Of a DNA stretch of 64,000 nucleotides, positions 17,953 through 26,533 are shown piece by piece. The notes under the pieces are model-generated. The model searched no databases and was not told the DNA's origin. It worked only from the letters and a program-made list of their open reading frames with translations. Origin of the DNA: Pseudomonas tolaasii NCPPB 2192 (GTDB lineage: Bacteria > Pseudomonadota > Gammaproteobacteria > Pseudomonadales > Pseudomonadaceae). Numbering within the stretch: position 1 is the first letter of the stretch; every line of letters begins with the position of its first letter. The position numbers were made by a program, and so were the translations under genes. The stretch lies in contig NZ_PHHD01000001.1 of assembly GCF_002813445.1 (NCBI RefSeq), forward strand, positions 5,456,001 to 5,520,000, read 5' to 3'.

Positions 17953-17998
17953 TAAGCTAATCATTAAAAAATAGCATATTAACCATAAACATTATGCT
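17953..17998 (+). promoter_or_regulatory. AT-rich control region of the thiol dioxygenase operon
   Basis: This AT-rich stretch holds TAAGCTAATCATT (17953-17965) and an inverted repeat AGCATA (17973-17978) / TATGCT (17993-17998), 14 bases apart. It lies 36 bases before the dioxygenase start and is divergent from the LysR gene. This is a plausible LysR-binding and promoter region; no single promoter could be fixed. Confidence 0.4.
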
Positions 17999-18034
17999 TA
18001 GATAAACCCATCAACACAGACCGACGGAATTGCC

Positions 18035-18646
18035 ATGACCCAGGCCCGACACCCCGAAAGATTGAGAGCCTTCATAGGCGCCCTGGCGGAACTGATCGAC
18101 GGCAACCCACGGGAAGGCGACCTGCTGCACCGTGGCGGCAGACTCCTCGCGCAACTGGTGAGCCATGACGACTGGCTCCCCGACGAATACGCCCAGCCCG
18201 ACCCCGAGCGCTATCAGCAATTTTTGCTGCATGCCGACTCGCGCCAGCGCTTCAGCATCGTCAGCTTTGTGTGGGGGCCGGGCCAGACCACACCGATTCA
18301 CGACCACCGCGTGTGGGGCCTGATCGGCATGCTGCGCGGTTCCGAGTTTTCCCAGGGCTTTGAGCGCGCGCCGGATGGCCGCCTGATCGCCGAAGGCAAG
18401 CCGGTTCAATTGGTGCCGGGTCAGGTTGAGGCCGTGTCGCCCAAGGTCGGTGATATCCATCAGGTCAGTAATGCCTACAGCGACAAGGTGTCGATCAGTA
18501 TTCATGTGTACGGCGCCAATATCGGCGCCGTTCGCCGTGCGGTGTACCAGCCCGACGGCAGCGAGAAACTGTTTATCTCCGGTTACTCCAACGCTTACCT
18601 CCCGAATATCTGGGATTTGTCCAAAGAAAAGAGCCCTGCCCTATGA
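18035..18646 (+). CDS. Thiol dioxygenase, 3-mercaptopropionate dioxygenase type (cysteine dioxygenase family)
   Basis: The 203-residue cupin uses one non-haem iron to add O2 to a thiol, giving a sulfinate. The three histidine ligands are at His89 and His91 (PIHDHRVWG) and His142 (GDIHQVSNA). From memory it is very like the P. aeruginosa enzyme PA2602, which prefers 3-mercaptopropionate over cysteine; the shared WGLIGMLRG and SISIHVYGANIGAVRRAV stretches support this. The next gene, a rhodanese, overlaps by 4 bases, pointing to translational coupling. The alternative reading is a plain cysteine dioxygenase. Confidence 0.9.
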   Translation: MTQARHPERLRAFIGALAELIDGNPREGDLLHRGGRLLAQLVSHDDWLPDEYAQPDPERYQQFLLHADSRQRFSIVSFVWGPGQTTPIHDHRVWGLIGMLRGSEFSQGFERAPDGRLIAEGKPVQLVPGQVEAVSPKVGDIHQVSNAYSDKVSISIHVYGANIGAVRRAVYQPDGSEKLFISGYSNAYLPNIWDLSKEKSPAL

Positions 18647-20226
18647 CCACCGTATCGACCCGCCGCTTTGCGCAGATCCGCCAGGCCCTGTTGGACCACC
18701 AGGAAGTCGCCCTCGTGGACGTGCGCGAAGAGGCGCCGTTTGCCGAATCCCACCCGTTGTTCGCGGCCAATATCCCGCTGTCCAAATTGGAGCTGGAGGT
18801 GTATTCGCGCATCCCTCGCCGCGATACCCGGATCACGGTCTACGACAACGGCGAAGGCCTGGCGGCGCGGGCGGCCGAGCGCTTGCTGGAACTGGGCTAT
18901 AGCGATGTCAGCCTGCTCGAAGGCGGCCTTGACGGTTGGCGGCGGGCCGGTGGCGAGCTGTTTATCGATGTAAACGTGCCAAGCAAGGCCTTTGGTGAAC
19001 TGGTTGAAAGCGAGCGGCACACGCCGTCCCTGGCCGCCGAAGAAGTGCAGGCGTTGCTCGACAACCAGGCCGACGTGGTGGTGCTGGATGCCCGCCGTTT
19101 CGACGAATACCAGACCATGAGCATTCCCACCGGCATCAGCGTACCCGGTGCCGAGCTGGTGCTGCGCGCCCGAGAACTGGCACCGGACCCGGCCACCCGC
19201 ATCATCGTCAATTGCGCCGGGCGTACCCGCAGCATCATCGGCACCCAATCGCTGATCAATGCCGGCGTGGCGAACCCGGTGTCGGCGCTGCGCAACGGCA
19301 CCATCGGCTGGACCCTGGCCGGGCAGAAACTTGCCCATGGTCAGTCGCGCCGCTTTGCACCCACGTCCGAAGAGCACCGCCAGATTGCGGCCCGGGATGC
19401 ACGCCGCGTCGCCGACAAGGCCCGGGTTGGCCGCGCGACCCTCGCTGACCTGCAGGGCTGGCAGCAAGACGCGACGCGCACCACCTACCTCTTCGATGTG
19501 CGCACCCCGGAAGAATTCGAAGCCGGCCATTTACCCGGCGCGCGCTCAACGCCCGGCGGCCAATTGGTGCAGGAGACCGACCACGTCGCCAGCGTGCGCG
19601 GTGCGCGGCTGGTGCTGGCCGATGACGATGGTGTGCGGGCCAACATGTCCGCCTCCTGGCTCGCCCAACTGGGGTGGGAAGTGCATGTGCTGGACGACCT
19701 GCAACCGGCGAATTTCAGCGAAACAGGTGCCTGGGTCGCGCCGGTGCCGGCACCGCCGCAAGCCGAACCGATCAGCCCGCACACCCTTGCCGACTGGTTG
19801 ACCCACGGCGACACGGCAGTGCTGGACTTCACCCCGAGCGCCAACTACGTCAAACGCCATATCCCCGGAGCCTTCTGGGCCTTGCGCGCGCAATTGCCCG
19901 AAGCCCTGGCCAAAGTGCCTGCCGCCGACCGCTATGTGCTGACCTGCGGCACCAGCCAACTGGCGCGCCTGGCCGTGGCCGAAGTCGAAGCCCTCACCGG
20001 CAAGCCCGTGTTCCTGCTGCAAGGCGGCACCCTGAACTGGATCGCCGAAAAGCTGCCGCTGGAAGAAGGCGAAACCCGCCTGGCCTCCCCGCGCATCGAC
20101 CGCTACCGCCGCCCGTACGAAGGCACCGACAGCCCCAAAGAAGCCATGCAGGCCTACTTGGACTGGGAGTTCGGCCTGGTCGAGCAACTGGCTCGCGACG
20201 GCACCCACGGTTTCTACGTGATCTGA
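18643..20226 (+). CDS. Multidomain rhodanese (thiosulfate/persulfide sulfurtransferase), four repeats
   Basis: The 527-residue protein consists of four rhodanese-like domains, near residues 5-105, 125-225, 260-360 and 380-480. Only the second and fourth carry the active-site cysteine (Cys191 in NCAGRTRS, Cys435 in CGTSQLAR). The first and third have aspartate-containing loops (YDNGEG, DDDGVR) and are probably structural or inactive. Such proteins move sulfane sulfur between thiols. The start overlaps the dioxygenase stop (ATGA), so the two probably act on the same thiol/persulfide metabolism. The same pairing is recalled in P. aeruginosa (PA2602-PA2603). Confidence 0.9.
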   Translation: MTTVSTRRFAQIRQALLDHQEVALVDVREEAPFAESHPLFAANIPLSKLELEVYSRIPRRDTRITVYDNGEGLAARAAERLLELGYSDVSLLEGGLDGWRRAGGELFIDVNVPSKAFGELVESERHTPSLAAEEVQALLDNQADVVVLDARRFDEYQTMSIPTGISVPGAELVLRARELAPDPATRIIVNCAGRTRSIIGTQSLINAGVANPVSALRNGTIGWTLAGQKLAHGQSRRFAPTSEEHRQIAARDARRVADKARVGRATLADLQGWQQDATRTTYLFDVRTPEEFEAGHLPGARSTPGGQLVQETDHVASVRGARLVLADDDGVRANMSASWLAQLGWEVHVLDDLQPANFSETGAWVAPVPAPPQAEPISPHTLADWLTHGDTAVLDFTPSANYVKRHIPGAFWALRAQLPEALAKVPAADRYVLTCGTSQLARLAVAEVEALTGKPVFLLQGGTLNWIAEKLPLEEGETRLASPRIDRYRRPYEGTDSPKEAMQAYLDWEFGLVEQLARDGTHGFYVI

Positions 20227-20253
20227 CCCCGCCCAGCCTGCCTGCCCCCCTTT

Positions 20254-20342
20254 TGTGGGAGCTGGCTTGCCTGCGATAGCGTTCCTTCGGCCGAAACATT
20301 GGTGGCTGACACACCGCCATCGCAGGCAAGCCAGCTCCCACA
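20254..20342. repeat. REPIN (paired REP sequence)
   Basis: Full arms TGTGGGAGCTGGCTTGCCTG and CAGGCAAGCCAGCTCCCACA begin 27 bases after the rhodanese stop codon. Confidence 0.9.
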
Positions 20343-20618
20343 GCAATCGCAGTGTTCTCAGGAATCTCCTCGTGCCTCCCGCCCTGCCAGCAAAAATGCA
20401 TTGCTGTCATTGGGGCCGCTGCGCCCCCCCCAACGCAGGCAAGCCTGCTCGTCACGAAATGAAGGCGCGGTTTGCACTCGCTCGTAGCGCCCATTCAAAT
20501 GCAAATACAGAATAATCAATAAGAACATAATCAAATATTTTAATAATTAACATATAACCAAAAAGAACTTCACAGCGGGTTTTTATGGGAATAACGTGAA
20601 TCTACACACCGACCCCTT

Positions 20619-20660
20619 CTCCAGGCGGAGGTAGCCAACCCTTATTCGTTTTGCCTGGAG
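20619..20660 (+). promoter_or_regulatory. Leader hairpin that includes the ribosome binding site of the sulfonate-type binding protein gene
   Basis: CTCCAGGC (20619-20626) can pair perfectly with GCCTGGAG (20653-20660), and the stem can be extended inwards by four pairs including three G-U. The right arm contains the GGAG ribosome site for the ATG at 20671. In RNA this would hide the site, so translation of the gene may be controlled by opening this stem. The ligand or factor is unknown. Confidence 0.45.
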
Positions 20661-20670
20661 CCTGCACGCC

Positions 20671-21645
20671 ATGGTCTTTACCACCCCTTTCAAACGCTTG
20701 CTCCTGGGCACTGCCCTCGCCTTCGGCCTGCTCGGCAGCGTCACCGCCGCCGACTTGCAACCACTGCGCGTGGCCAATCAGAAATCCACGATCAAGGCCT
20801 TGCTGGAAGCCTCTGGCGAAACCCAGCATGTGCCCTACGAAATCCGCTGGTCGGAGTTCCCGTCCGCCTCGCCGCTGGGTGAAGCCTTGAACGCAGGCGC
20901 AGTGGATGTGGGCGCCCTGGGCGATGCGCCTTACGTGTTCGCCCTCGGCGCCGGTGCCTCGCTCAAGGTGGTCAGCATCATCCACGCCGAAGGGCGCAAC
21001 ACCACCGCGCTGCTGGTGCCCAAGGATTCACCGATCAAGACCGTGGCTGATCTCAAGGGCAAGAAAATCGTCACCGGGCGCGGTTCCATCGGCCATTACC
21101 TGGCACTCAAGGCGCTGGCCAGCGCGGGCCTGAGTTCCAGGGACGTCGAGTTTGTGTTCCTGCTGCCGGCCGAATCGCGTCTGGTGCTGGACAACGGCAC
21201 CGTCGACGCCTGGGCCACCTGGGACCCGTACACCACCGTGGTGACCTCGCAAAGCCAGGCCCGCGTACTGATCAGCGGCAACACGCTGTTGAGCAACCAC
21301 CTGTATTTCGCCGCCACCGGCCAGGCCATCGCCGACAAGCGCGTGCAACTGGATGACTTTGTGGCCCGTGTGGACCGTGCGTATGCCTGGGCCAACGCAC
21401 ACCCGGATGAGTACGCCGCCGCCCAGGCGAAAATCACCGGCCTGCCCCTGGCCGTGCACCTCGCGGTGGCCAAGGACACTCACCTGAGCCCGGTCACCAT
21501 CGACGACAGCGTGATCAGCGGCCTGCAAGCCACCGCCGACACCTATGAACAGGAAGGCCTGATCAACAAACATATCGATGTGTCCCAAGGATTCGACAAG
21601 AGCTTTAACGCCAAGCGCGTCCCTCTTTCCCAAGCCTCGCGCTAA
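20671..21645 (+). CDS. ABC transporter substrate-binding protein, aliphatic sulfonate type
   Basis: The 324-residue periplasmic protein has a signal peptide (cleavage near VTAAD, residue 26) and the SsuA/NitT/TauA fold. The segments DVGALGDAPYVFALGAGA and GKKIVTGRGSIGHYLALKAL are typical of sulfonate-binding proteins. No permease or ATPase gene stands next to it, so it must use a channel encoded elsewhere. It opens a run of four plus-strand genes for flavin-dependent oxidation. Its ribosome site lies in a predicted hairpin. The exact ligand is unknown. Confidence 0.87.
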   Translation: MVFTTPFKRLLLGTALAFGLLGSVTAADLQPLRVANQKSTIKALLEASGETQHVPYEIRWSEFPSASPLGEALNAGAVDVGALGDAPYVFALGAGASLKVVSIIHAEGRNTTALLVPKDSPIKTVADLKGKKIVTGRGSIGHYLALKALASAGLSSRDVEFVFLLPAESRLVLDNGTVDAWATWDPYTTVVTSQSQARVLISGNTLLSNHLYFAATGQAIADKRVQLDDFVARVDRAYAWANAHPDEYAAAQAKITGLPLAVHLAVAKDTHLSPVTIDDSVISGLQATADTYEQEGLINKHIDVSQGFDKSFNAKRVPLSQASR

Positions 21646-21657
21646 CAGGAGCAGAAC

Positions 21658-23031
21658 ATGAGCAAGCCACATCCATTGAAGCCTCGCCATTTGAAACTCG
21701 GCGCCATGGTCCACGGTGTCGGCCACGGCTGGGGCGAATGGCGCCACCCGCAGGCGCAACCGAACGCCAGCACCAGCTTTGCGTTCTACAAACAGCAGAC
21801 GCAACTGGCCGAAGCCGCCAAATTTGACTTCGTGTTCATTGCCGACAGCCTGCACATCCACGCCAAATCCAGCCCCCATTACCTCAACCGTTTCGAGCCG
21901 CTGACCATCCTTTCGGCCCTCGCCGCACTGACGACGAATATCGGCCTGGTCGCCACCGTCACCGTCAGCTACACCGAGCCCTATCAGGTGGCCCGTCAGT
22001 TCGCCTCTTTGGACCATATCAGCGGTGGCCGCGCCGGCTGGAACGTGGTCACTTCCTGGCTCAGCGGCACCGCCGACAACTTCGGCAAGGCCGAGCATCC
22101 GCCCCACGCCGTGCGCTACCGCATCGCCAGGGAACACCTCAATGTAGTCAAAGGCCTGTGGGACTCGTGGGAAGACGACGCGTTTGCCTACAACAAGCAA
22201 AGCGGCGAGTTTTTCACCCCGCACAAGCTGCATGCGCTGAACCACAAGGGCGAATTTTTCTCGGTGAAAGGCCCACTGAACATCGCCCGTTCGCGCCAGG
22301 GCCAACCGGTGATTTTTCAGGCGGGCACTTCCGAAGACGGGCGCAACTTTGCCGCCGAACATTCCGATGCGATTTTCGTGCACGTTGAATCCATCGAAGA
22401 AGCCAAAACCTACACCGCCGACCTGAAACGCCGCGCCACAGGGTTTGGCCGTGACGCCGCCAGCCTGTCGATCCTGCCGGGCATTCGCCCGATTGTCGGG
22501 CGTGACGCGGCTGAGGTGGAAAGCCGCTATCAGCAGGCCGTGGAACTGGTGTCCATCGAAGACGCCATCGTCGCCCTTGGCCGCCCGTTCAATGACCATG
22601 ATTTCAGCCAATACCCGCTGGATGCGCCGTTCCCCGAGCTCGGCGACCTGGGCGCCAACAGCCAGAAAGGCGGTTCCGACCGCATCAAGCAATTGGCCAG
22701 GGATGAAGGTCTGACCTTGCGCGAAGTGGCCCTGCGCTTTTCACGGCCCAAGCGCGATTTTGTCGGCACCCCGGAACAAGTCGCCGACGCGATCCAGACC
22801 TGGTTCGAAACCGGCGCCAGCGACGGCTTCATCATCAACTCGGTACTGCCTGACGGCCTGCAATACTTCACCGAACTGGTGGTGCCGGTGCTGCAGCAGC
22901 GCGGCCTGTTCCGCACCGAGTACACCGGCCACACCCTGCGCGACAACCTGGGCCTGGAGGTGCCGGCCAACCGCTACAGCGTCGCCGAGGTCGAACCGGC
23001 GCTGCACGCAGTGGAACAACGTTCCGCCTGA
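21658..23031 (+). CDS. FMN-dependent monooxygenase, NtaA/SnaA/DszA type (bacterial-luciferase fold)
   Basis: The 457-residue protein is a two-component flavin monooxygenase that needs FMNH2 from a separate reductase, none of which is seen here. The family start LKLGAMVHGVGHGWGEWRHP, the core NIGLVATVSYTEPYQVARQFASLDH region near residue 100 and SGGRAGWNVVTSW near residue 122 match the DszA/NtaA group. These enzymes oxidise the carbon next to sulfur or nitrogen and split the C-S or C-N bond. It starts 12 bases after the binding-protein stop, so the pair probably handles the same imported sulfur compound. Confidence 0.9.
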   Translation: MSKPHPLKPRHLKLGAMVHGVGHGWGEWRHPQAQPNASTSFAFYKQQTQLAEAAKFDFVFIADSLHIHAKSSPHYLNRFEPLTILSALAALTTNIGLVATVTVSYTEPYQVARQFASLDHISGGRAGWNVVTSWLSGTADNFGKAEHPPHAVRYRIAREHLNVVKGLWDSWEDDAFAYNKQSGEFFTPHKLHALNHKGEFFSVKGPLNIARSRQGQPVIFQAGTSEDGRNFAAEHSDAIFVHVESIEEAKTYTADLKRRATGFGRDAASLSILPGIRPIVGRDAAEVESRYQQAVELVSIEDAIVALGRPFNDHDFSQYPLDAPFPELGDLGANSQKGGSDRIKQLARDEGLTLREVALRFSRPKRDFVGTPEQVADAIQTWFETGASDGFIINSVLPDGLQYFTELVVPVLQQRGLFRTEYTGHTLRDNLGLEVPANRYSVAEVEPALHAVEQRSA

Positions 23032-23062
23032 CAGCCGGTGCAGTGGGTACACACCCATTCCC

Positions 23063-23151
23063 TGTGGGAGCTGGCTTGCCTGCGATAGCAGTCTGTCAGC
23101 CACCGCAGCGTCGCCTGAACCACCGCCATCGCAGGCAAGCCAGCTGCCACA
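23063..23151. repeat. REPIN (paired REP sequence)
   Basis: Arms begin TGTGGGAGCTGGCTTGCC and end GGCAAGCCAGCTGCCACA, with one mismatch in the right arm (CTGCCACA for CTCCCACA). It sits between the monooxygenase and acyl-CoA-dehydrogenase genes, inside an otherwise compact gene run. Confidence 0.9.
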
Positions 23152-23193
23152 GGGTTCGGCCTGCCCCCATCGATTTGATCGAGTGACATCAGC

Positions 23194-24372
23194 ATGAGCC
23201 AATCTTCTCACCCCTCCTTACGCTCCGTGGAAGTGGCCAACTTCGAAGCCCTGCTCGAACGCCTCAGTGCCGAACTCGCCGCCACCGCGCACCTTTACGA
23301 CGACAGCGGCGCCTTCCCACACGCCAACTTCACATTGCTGCATGACCACGGCCTGGTCGCCCTCACCGTACCCAAGCACCTCGGCGGTGGCGGCGCGAGC
23401 CTGCCCCAGGCGCGCAAGGCGATCAGCGCGATTGCCAGGGGCGAGCCGTCCACCGCGCTGATTCTGGTCATGCAATACCTGCAACACACCCGCCTGCAAG
23501 ACAGCAAGACCTGGCCGCGCCACCTGCGCGAACAGGTCGCCGAAAGTGCCGTACGCCATGGCGCGCTGATCAATGCGCTGCGCGTCGAACCTGACCTCGG
23601 CACCCCGGCCCGTGGTGGCCTGCCGGCAACCACCGCCGTGCGCACTGCCGAAGGTTGGCGCATCAGCGGGCGCAAGCTCTACTCCACCGGCAGCCACGGC
23701 CTGAGCTGGTTCAGCGTATGGGCACGCAGCGACGATGCCGACCCGCTGGTCGGTGCCTGGCTGGTGCCCAAAGGCAGCCCCGGCGTGAGCATCATCGACA
23801 CCTGGGACCACCTGGGCATGCGCGCCACCTGCAGCCATGAGGTGGTGCTCGACAACGTGCTGGTGCCGCTCGACCACGCCGTCAGCGTCAGCCCGTGGAG
23901 CGCGCCGCAACCGGAACTCGATGGCGAGGGTTTCCTGTGGATGTCCGTGCTGTTGTCGTCGGTGTACGACGCCGTGGCCCAGGCTGCGCGGGACTGGCTG
24001 GTGACCTGGCTGGAACAACGCACGCCGTCCAACCTTGGCGCCGCGCTGTCCACGCTGCCGCGTTTTCAGGAAACCGTCGGGCATATCGACACCTTGCTGT
24101 TTGCCAACCGCAGCCTGCTGGACGCCGCCGCCGAAGGGCACACCCCGGCGGCTAACGCGGCGCAGTTGAAATACCTGGTGACCGGCAATGCCATCCGCGC
24201 CGTCGAGCTGGCCATTGAGGCCTCGGGCAACCCCGGCCTATCGCGCCACAGCCCGTTGCAACGTCACTACCGCGACGTGCTGTGCAGCCGCGTACATACC
24301 CCGCAAAACGACGCCGTACTGCAAGGCGTCGGCAAAGCTGTCTTCGCCCAACGTCAGAAGGAACGCACATGA
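23194..24372 (+). CDS. Acyl-CoA-dehydrogenase-fold flavoenzyme (possible DszC/SfnC-type monooxygenase)
   Basis: The 392-residue protein has the helical N-domain, the beta domain (GGLPATTAVRTAEGWRISG near residue 140) and the C-terminal four-helix part of the acyl-CoA dehydrogenase family. Beside a DszA-type monooxygenase and a sulfonate-type binding protein, it may be one of the family members that act as FMNH2-dependent monooxygenases on sulfur compounds rather than as fatty-acid dehydrogenases. The sequence alone does not settle this. It overlaps the next gene by 4 bases. Confidence 0.85.
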   Translation: MSQSSHPSLRSVEVANFEALLERLSAELAATAHLYDDSGAFPHANFTLLHDHGLVALTVPKHLGGGGASLPQARKAISAIARGEPSTALILVMQYLQHTRLQDSKTWPRHLREQVAESAVRHGALINALRVEPDLGTPARGGLPATTAVRTAEGWRISGRKLYSTGSHGLSWFSVWARSDDADPLVGAWLVPKGSPGVSIIDTWDHLGMRATCSHEVVLDNVLVPLDHAVSVSPWSAPQPELDGEGFLWMSVLLSSVYDAVAQAARDWLVTWLEQRTPSNLGAALSTLPRFQETVGHIDTLLFANRSLLDAAAEGHTPAANAAQLKYLVTGNAIRAVELAIEASGNPGLSRHSPLQRHYRDVLCSRVHTPQNDAVLQGVGKAVFAQRQKERT

Positions 24373-25316
24373 GTCAGGTGATTATCGCCAGCCAGCTGGA
24401 CGAAGATTTCAACCAGGTGATCCGCGAGCGCCTGGCGCCGCTGCACCCTGAAGCCCAGGTGATCGGCGTGCCCGTCGGCGTGCCCAGCGACCTGCCGCCC
24501 CACGCCAATATCCTGCTGCTGCGCCCGATCAATGTGCGCGGCTACACCGCGCCGGACACCCCGCCACCGGGCTGGCCGTATGGCGCGCAGTGGGTGCACT
24601 TGGTGTCGTCGGGCATCGATTTCTATCCGCACTGGCTGTTCAACGGCCCGCCGGTCAGCACCTCACGGGGCAGCGCCTCCGATAACCTCGCGGAATTCGC
24701 TCTGGCGGCGATCTTTGCCGCATCCAAGCACTTGCCGGACATTTGGGTGAAGGATGCCCAGTGGCACTTCACCGCGCTGCGCCCGCTCAAGGGCACCACG
24801 CTCGGCATTCTTGGCTTTGGCGCAATTGGCAAAAGCCTCGCGCGCAAAGCGCTGGCCTTGGGGATCAATGTGATCGCGTTGCGTCAACGCCAGGCGCCCT
24901 TCGAGGTTGAAGGGGTTGAAGCGGCGAAGGATATCCATGACCTGTTCGCCCGTGCCGACCATCTGGTACTGGCCGCGCCGCTGACCGAGGCCACGCGGCA
25001 TATCGTCAATCGTGAGGTGCTCGACAGCGCAAAGCCGGGGCTGCACCTGATCAACATCGCGCGCGGCGGTTTGCTGGATCAGCAGGCCTTGCTGCAAGCC
25101 CTGGACAATGGCCGGATCGGCCTGGCCTCCCTCGACGTGACCGAACCTGAACCGCTACCGGACGGGCACCCGTTGTACAGCCATCCGCGGGTGCGGCTGT
25201 CGCCCCATACTTCGGCGATTTCGACGAACAGCGCACATGAGATTGCCGAGGCATTTCTGGCGAATCTGGAGCGCTATCTCGACGGTTCAAAACTGGCCAA
25301 CCTCGTCGAAATCTAA
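24369..25316 (+). CDS. D-isomer-specific 2-hydroxyacid dehydrogenase, NAD(P)-dependent
   Basis: The 315-residue enzyme interconverts a 2-hydroxy acid and a 2-oxo acid. The nucleotide-binding loop GFGAIG is at residues 149-154. The catalytic set is visible as Arg232 (NIARGGL), a glutamate in DVTEPEP near 259-261 and His280 (LSPHTS). The ATG at 24369 overlaps the previous stop, so the pair is translationally coupled. Position suggests it reduces or oxidises the carbon product left after C-S cleavage by the upstream flavoenzymes; this is inference. GhrA-like glyoxylate/hydroxypyruvate reductase is the closest general class. Confidence 0.9.
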   Translation: MSQVIIASQLDEDFNQVIRERLAPLHPEAQVIGVPVGVPSDLPPHANILLLRPINVRGYTAPDTPPPGWPYGAQWVHLVSSGIDFYPHWLFNGPPVSTSRGSASDNLAEFALAAIFAASKHLPDIWVKDAQWHFTALRPLKGTTLGILGFGAIGKSLARKALALGINVIALRQRQAPFEVEGVEAAKDIHDLFARADHLVLAAPLTEATRHIVNREVLDSAKPGLHLINIARGGLLDQQALLQALDNGRIGLASLDVTEPEPLPDGHPLYSHPRVRLSPHTSAISTNSAHEIAEAFLANLERYLDGSKLANLVEI

Positions 25317-25336
25317 GCCAAACACCGATCAAACAA

Positions 25337-25425
25337 TGTGGGAGCTGGCTTGCCTGCGATATCGGTGGGTCAGTTGACGCAGTTTCAACGGTTAGATAGC
25401 TATCGCAGGCAAGCCAGCTCCCACA
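25337..25425. repeat. REPIN (paired REP sequence)
   Basis: Full arms TGTGGGAGCTGGCTTGCCTG / CAGGCAAGCCAGCTCCCACA lie between the convergent ends of the dehydrogenase gene and the LysR gene. Confidence 0.9.
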
Positions 25426-25452
25426 GTGGATCTTTGACGGGTTCAAGAATGT

Positions 25453-26340
25453 TCAACAGCCACCGGCCAGGCGCTCGCGCAAGAACTCCACCAGCGCCTG
25501 CACCGGCCGTGAACTCTGGCGGTGCTGGGGATACACCGCCGACAGTGTCAACGGTTCAGGTGCGAATTCCTCCAGCACCGTCACCAGTCGCCCGTCTTTC
25601 AACGCCTCGTCGACGATGAAGGTCGGCAAGTAAGTCACCCCCAATCCGGCAATCGCCGTGTCGCGCAACAGCTCGCCGTTATTGACGCGCATACGCCCGC
25701 TCACATTCACCGACTGCAACTTGCCCTTGTTTTGGAACCGCCATTGCACCTGGCGGCCATGGCCGTAGGGCAGGCAGTCGTGGGCGGCAAGGTCTTCGGG
25801 TTTGCGCGGCGTGCCGCGCAGGGCCAGGTAGTCGGGGCTGGCGCAGTACACGCGCGGCACGTTGCCGATGCGTCGGGCGATCAGGGTGGAGTCTTCAAGA
25901 ATGCCGATGCGCAGCACCAGGTCGTAGCCCTCGCCGATCAGGTCCACGGGGCGGTCGCTCAGGTCGACTTCCACCGAGACCTGGGGATGGCGTTGCAGGA
26001 ATAACGGCAGCAGGCAGCTCAGGTGGGCCATCGCAAACGACAAGGGGGCACTGAGCCGGATCGTGCCGCGCGGCTCGCTGTTCTGGCCGGCAATGCCCTG
26101 CTCAACTTGCTCGACTTCACCGAGCAGGCGCAAGGCCGATTCGTAGTAACTCTGGCCCAGTGGCGTGACGTCGAGGCGGCGTGTGGAGCGGTTGAGCAGG
26201 CGCACGCCCAGGCGGTCTTCCAGCTGAATCAGGCGGCGGCTGACGAATTGCTTGGACAGGCCCAGTTGCTCGGCGGCGGCGGTGAAACTGCCGGACTCCA
26301 TGACCTGGCAGAACAGGCGCATGTCTTCGAAGGGGTTCAT
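25453..26340 (-). CDS. LysR-family transcriptional regulator
   Basis: The 295-residue regulator begins MNPFEDMRLFCQVMESGSF with the helix-turn-helix AAEQLGLSKQFVSRRLIQLEDRLG near residue 20, followed by the effector-binding domain. The start at 26340 has GAGAAG upstream; the frame stays open much further but without family sequence. It is divergent from the AraC gene at 26534. The alpha/beta and SDR genes nearby are possible targets, but nothing in the sequence ties them to it. Confidence 0.9.
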   Translation of the reverse strand: MNPFEDMRLFCQVMESGSFTAAAEQLGLSKQFVSRRLIQLEDRLGVRLLNRSTRRLDVTPLGQSYYESALRLLGEVEQVEQGIAGQNSEPRGTIRLSAPLSFAMAHLSCLLPLFLQRHPQVSVEVDLSDRPVDLIGEGYDLVLRIGILEDSTLIARRIGNVPRVYCASPDYLALRGTPRKPEDLAAHDCLPYGHGRQVQWRFQNKGKLQSVNVSGRMRVNNGELLRDTAIAGLGVTYLPTFIVDEALKDGRLVTVLEEFAPEPLTLSAVYPQHRQSSRPVQALVEFLRERLAGGC

Positions 26341-26405
26341 TGTCGCTTCTCGGTGGACATTTGAGCGGATGTATAACCGTTTAGCCGCACCATCACAAAG
26401 CAAAA

Positions 26406-26419
26406 TGTGGGAGCTGGCC
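26406..26419. repeat. Solitary REP half-arm
   Basis: TGTGGGAGCTGGCC occurs without a partner in the gap between the divergent LysR and AraC genes. It looks like the remnant of a lost REPIN. Confidence 0.6.
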
Positions 26420-26533
26420 CAGTCCCCTATCGTTGCGCCAGGTGATGCGACCTTGCAGCGACGGCATCCAAACCTTGAACATCCGGCGGATATGCCTGAG
26501 TCTGGCGCTGCAACCCTTTCGGAGCTCCGCACC

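Larger units (their letters stand above)
20227..20670. other. 444-base intergenic region upstream of the sulfonate-type gene cluster
   Basis: It holds a REPIN (20254-20342), a GGGGC/GCCCC hairpin (20412-20427) followed by what looks like a decayed REP remnant, a very AT-rich block (about 20500-20575) that probably contains the promoter of the downstream cluster, and a leader hairpin at 20619-20660. I see no protein-coding gene in it. Confidence 0.7.

Noticed and set aside
20227..20670. Sigma-54 promoter before the sulfonate-type cluster
   Set aside because: No TGGCAC-N5-TTGCA-like pair was found in this gap; the AT-rich block gave no single convincing promoter.
3695..25425. Repeated 20-base sequences spaced through the left half, considered as CRISPR
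   Set aside because: The repeats are inverted pairs at scattered intergenic positions, not a regular array with equal spacers, and no cas gene is present.
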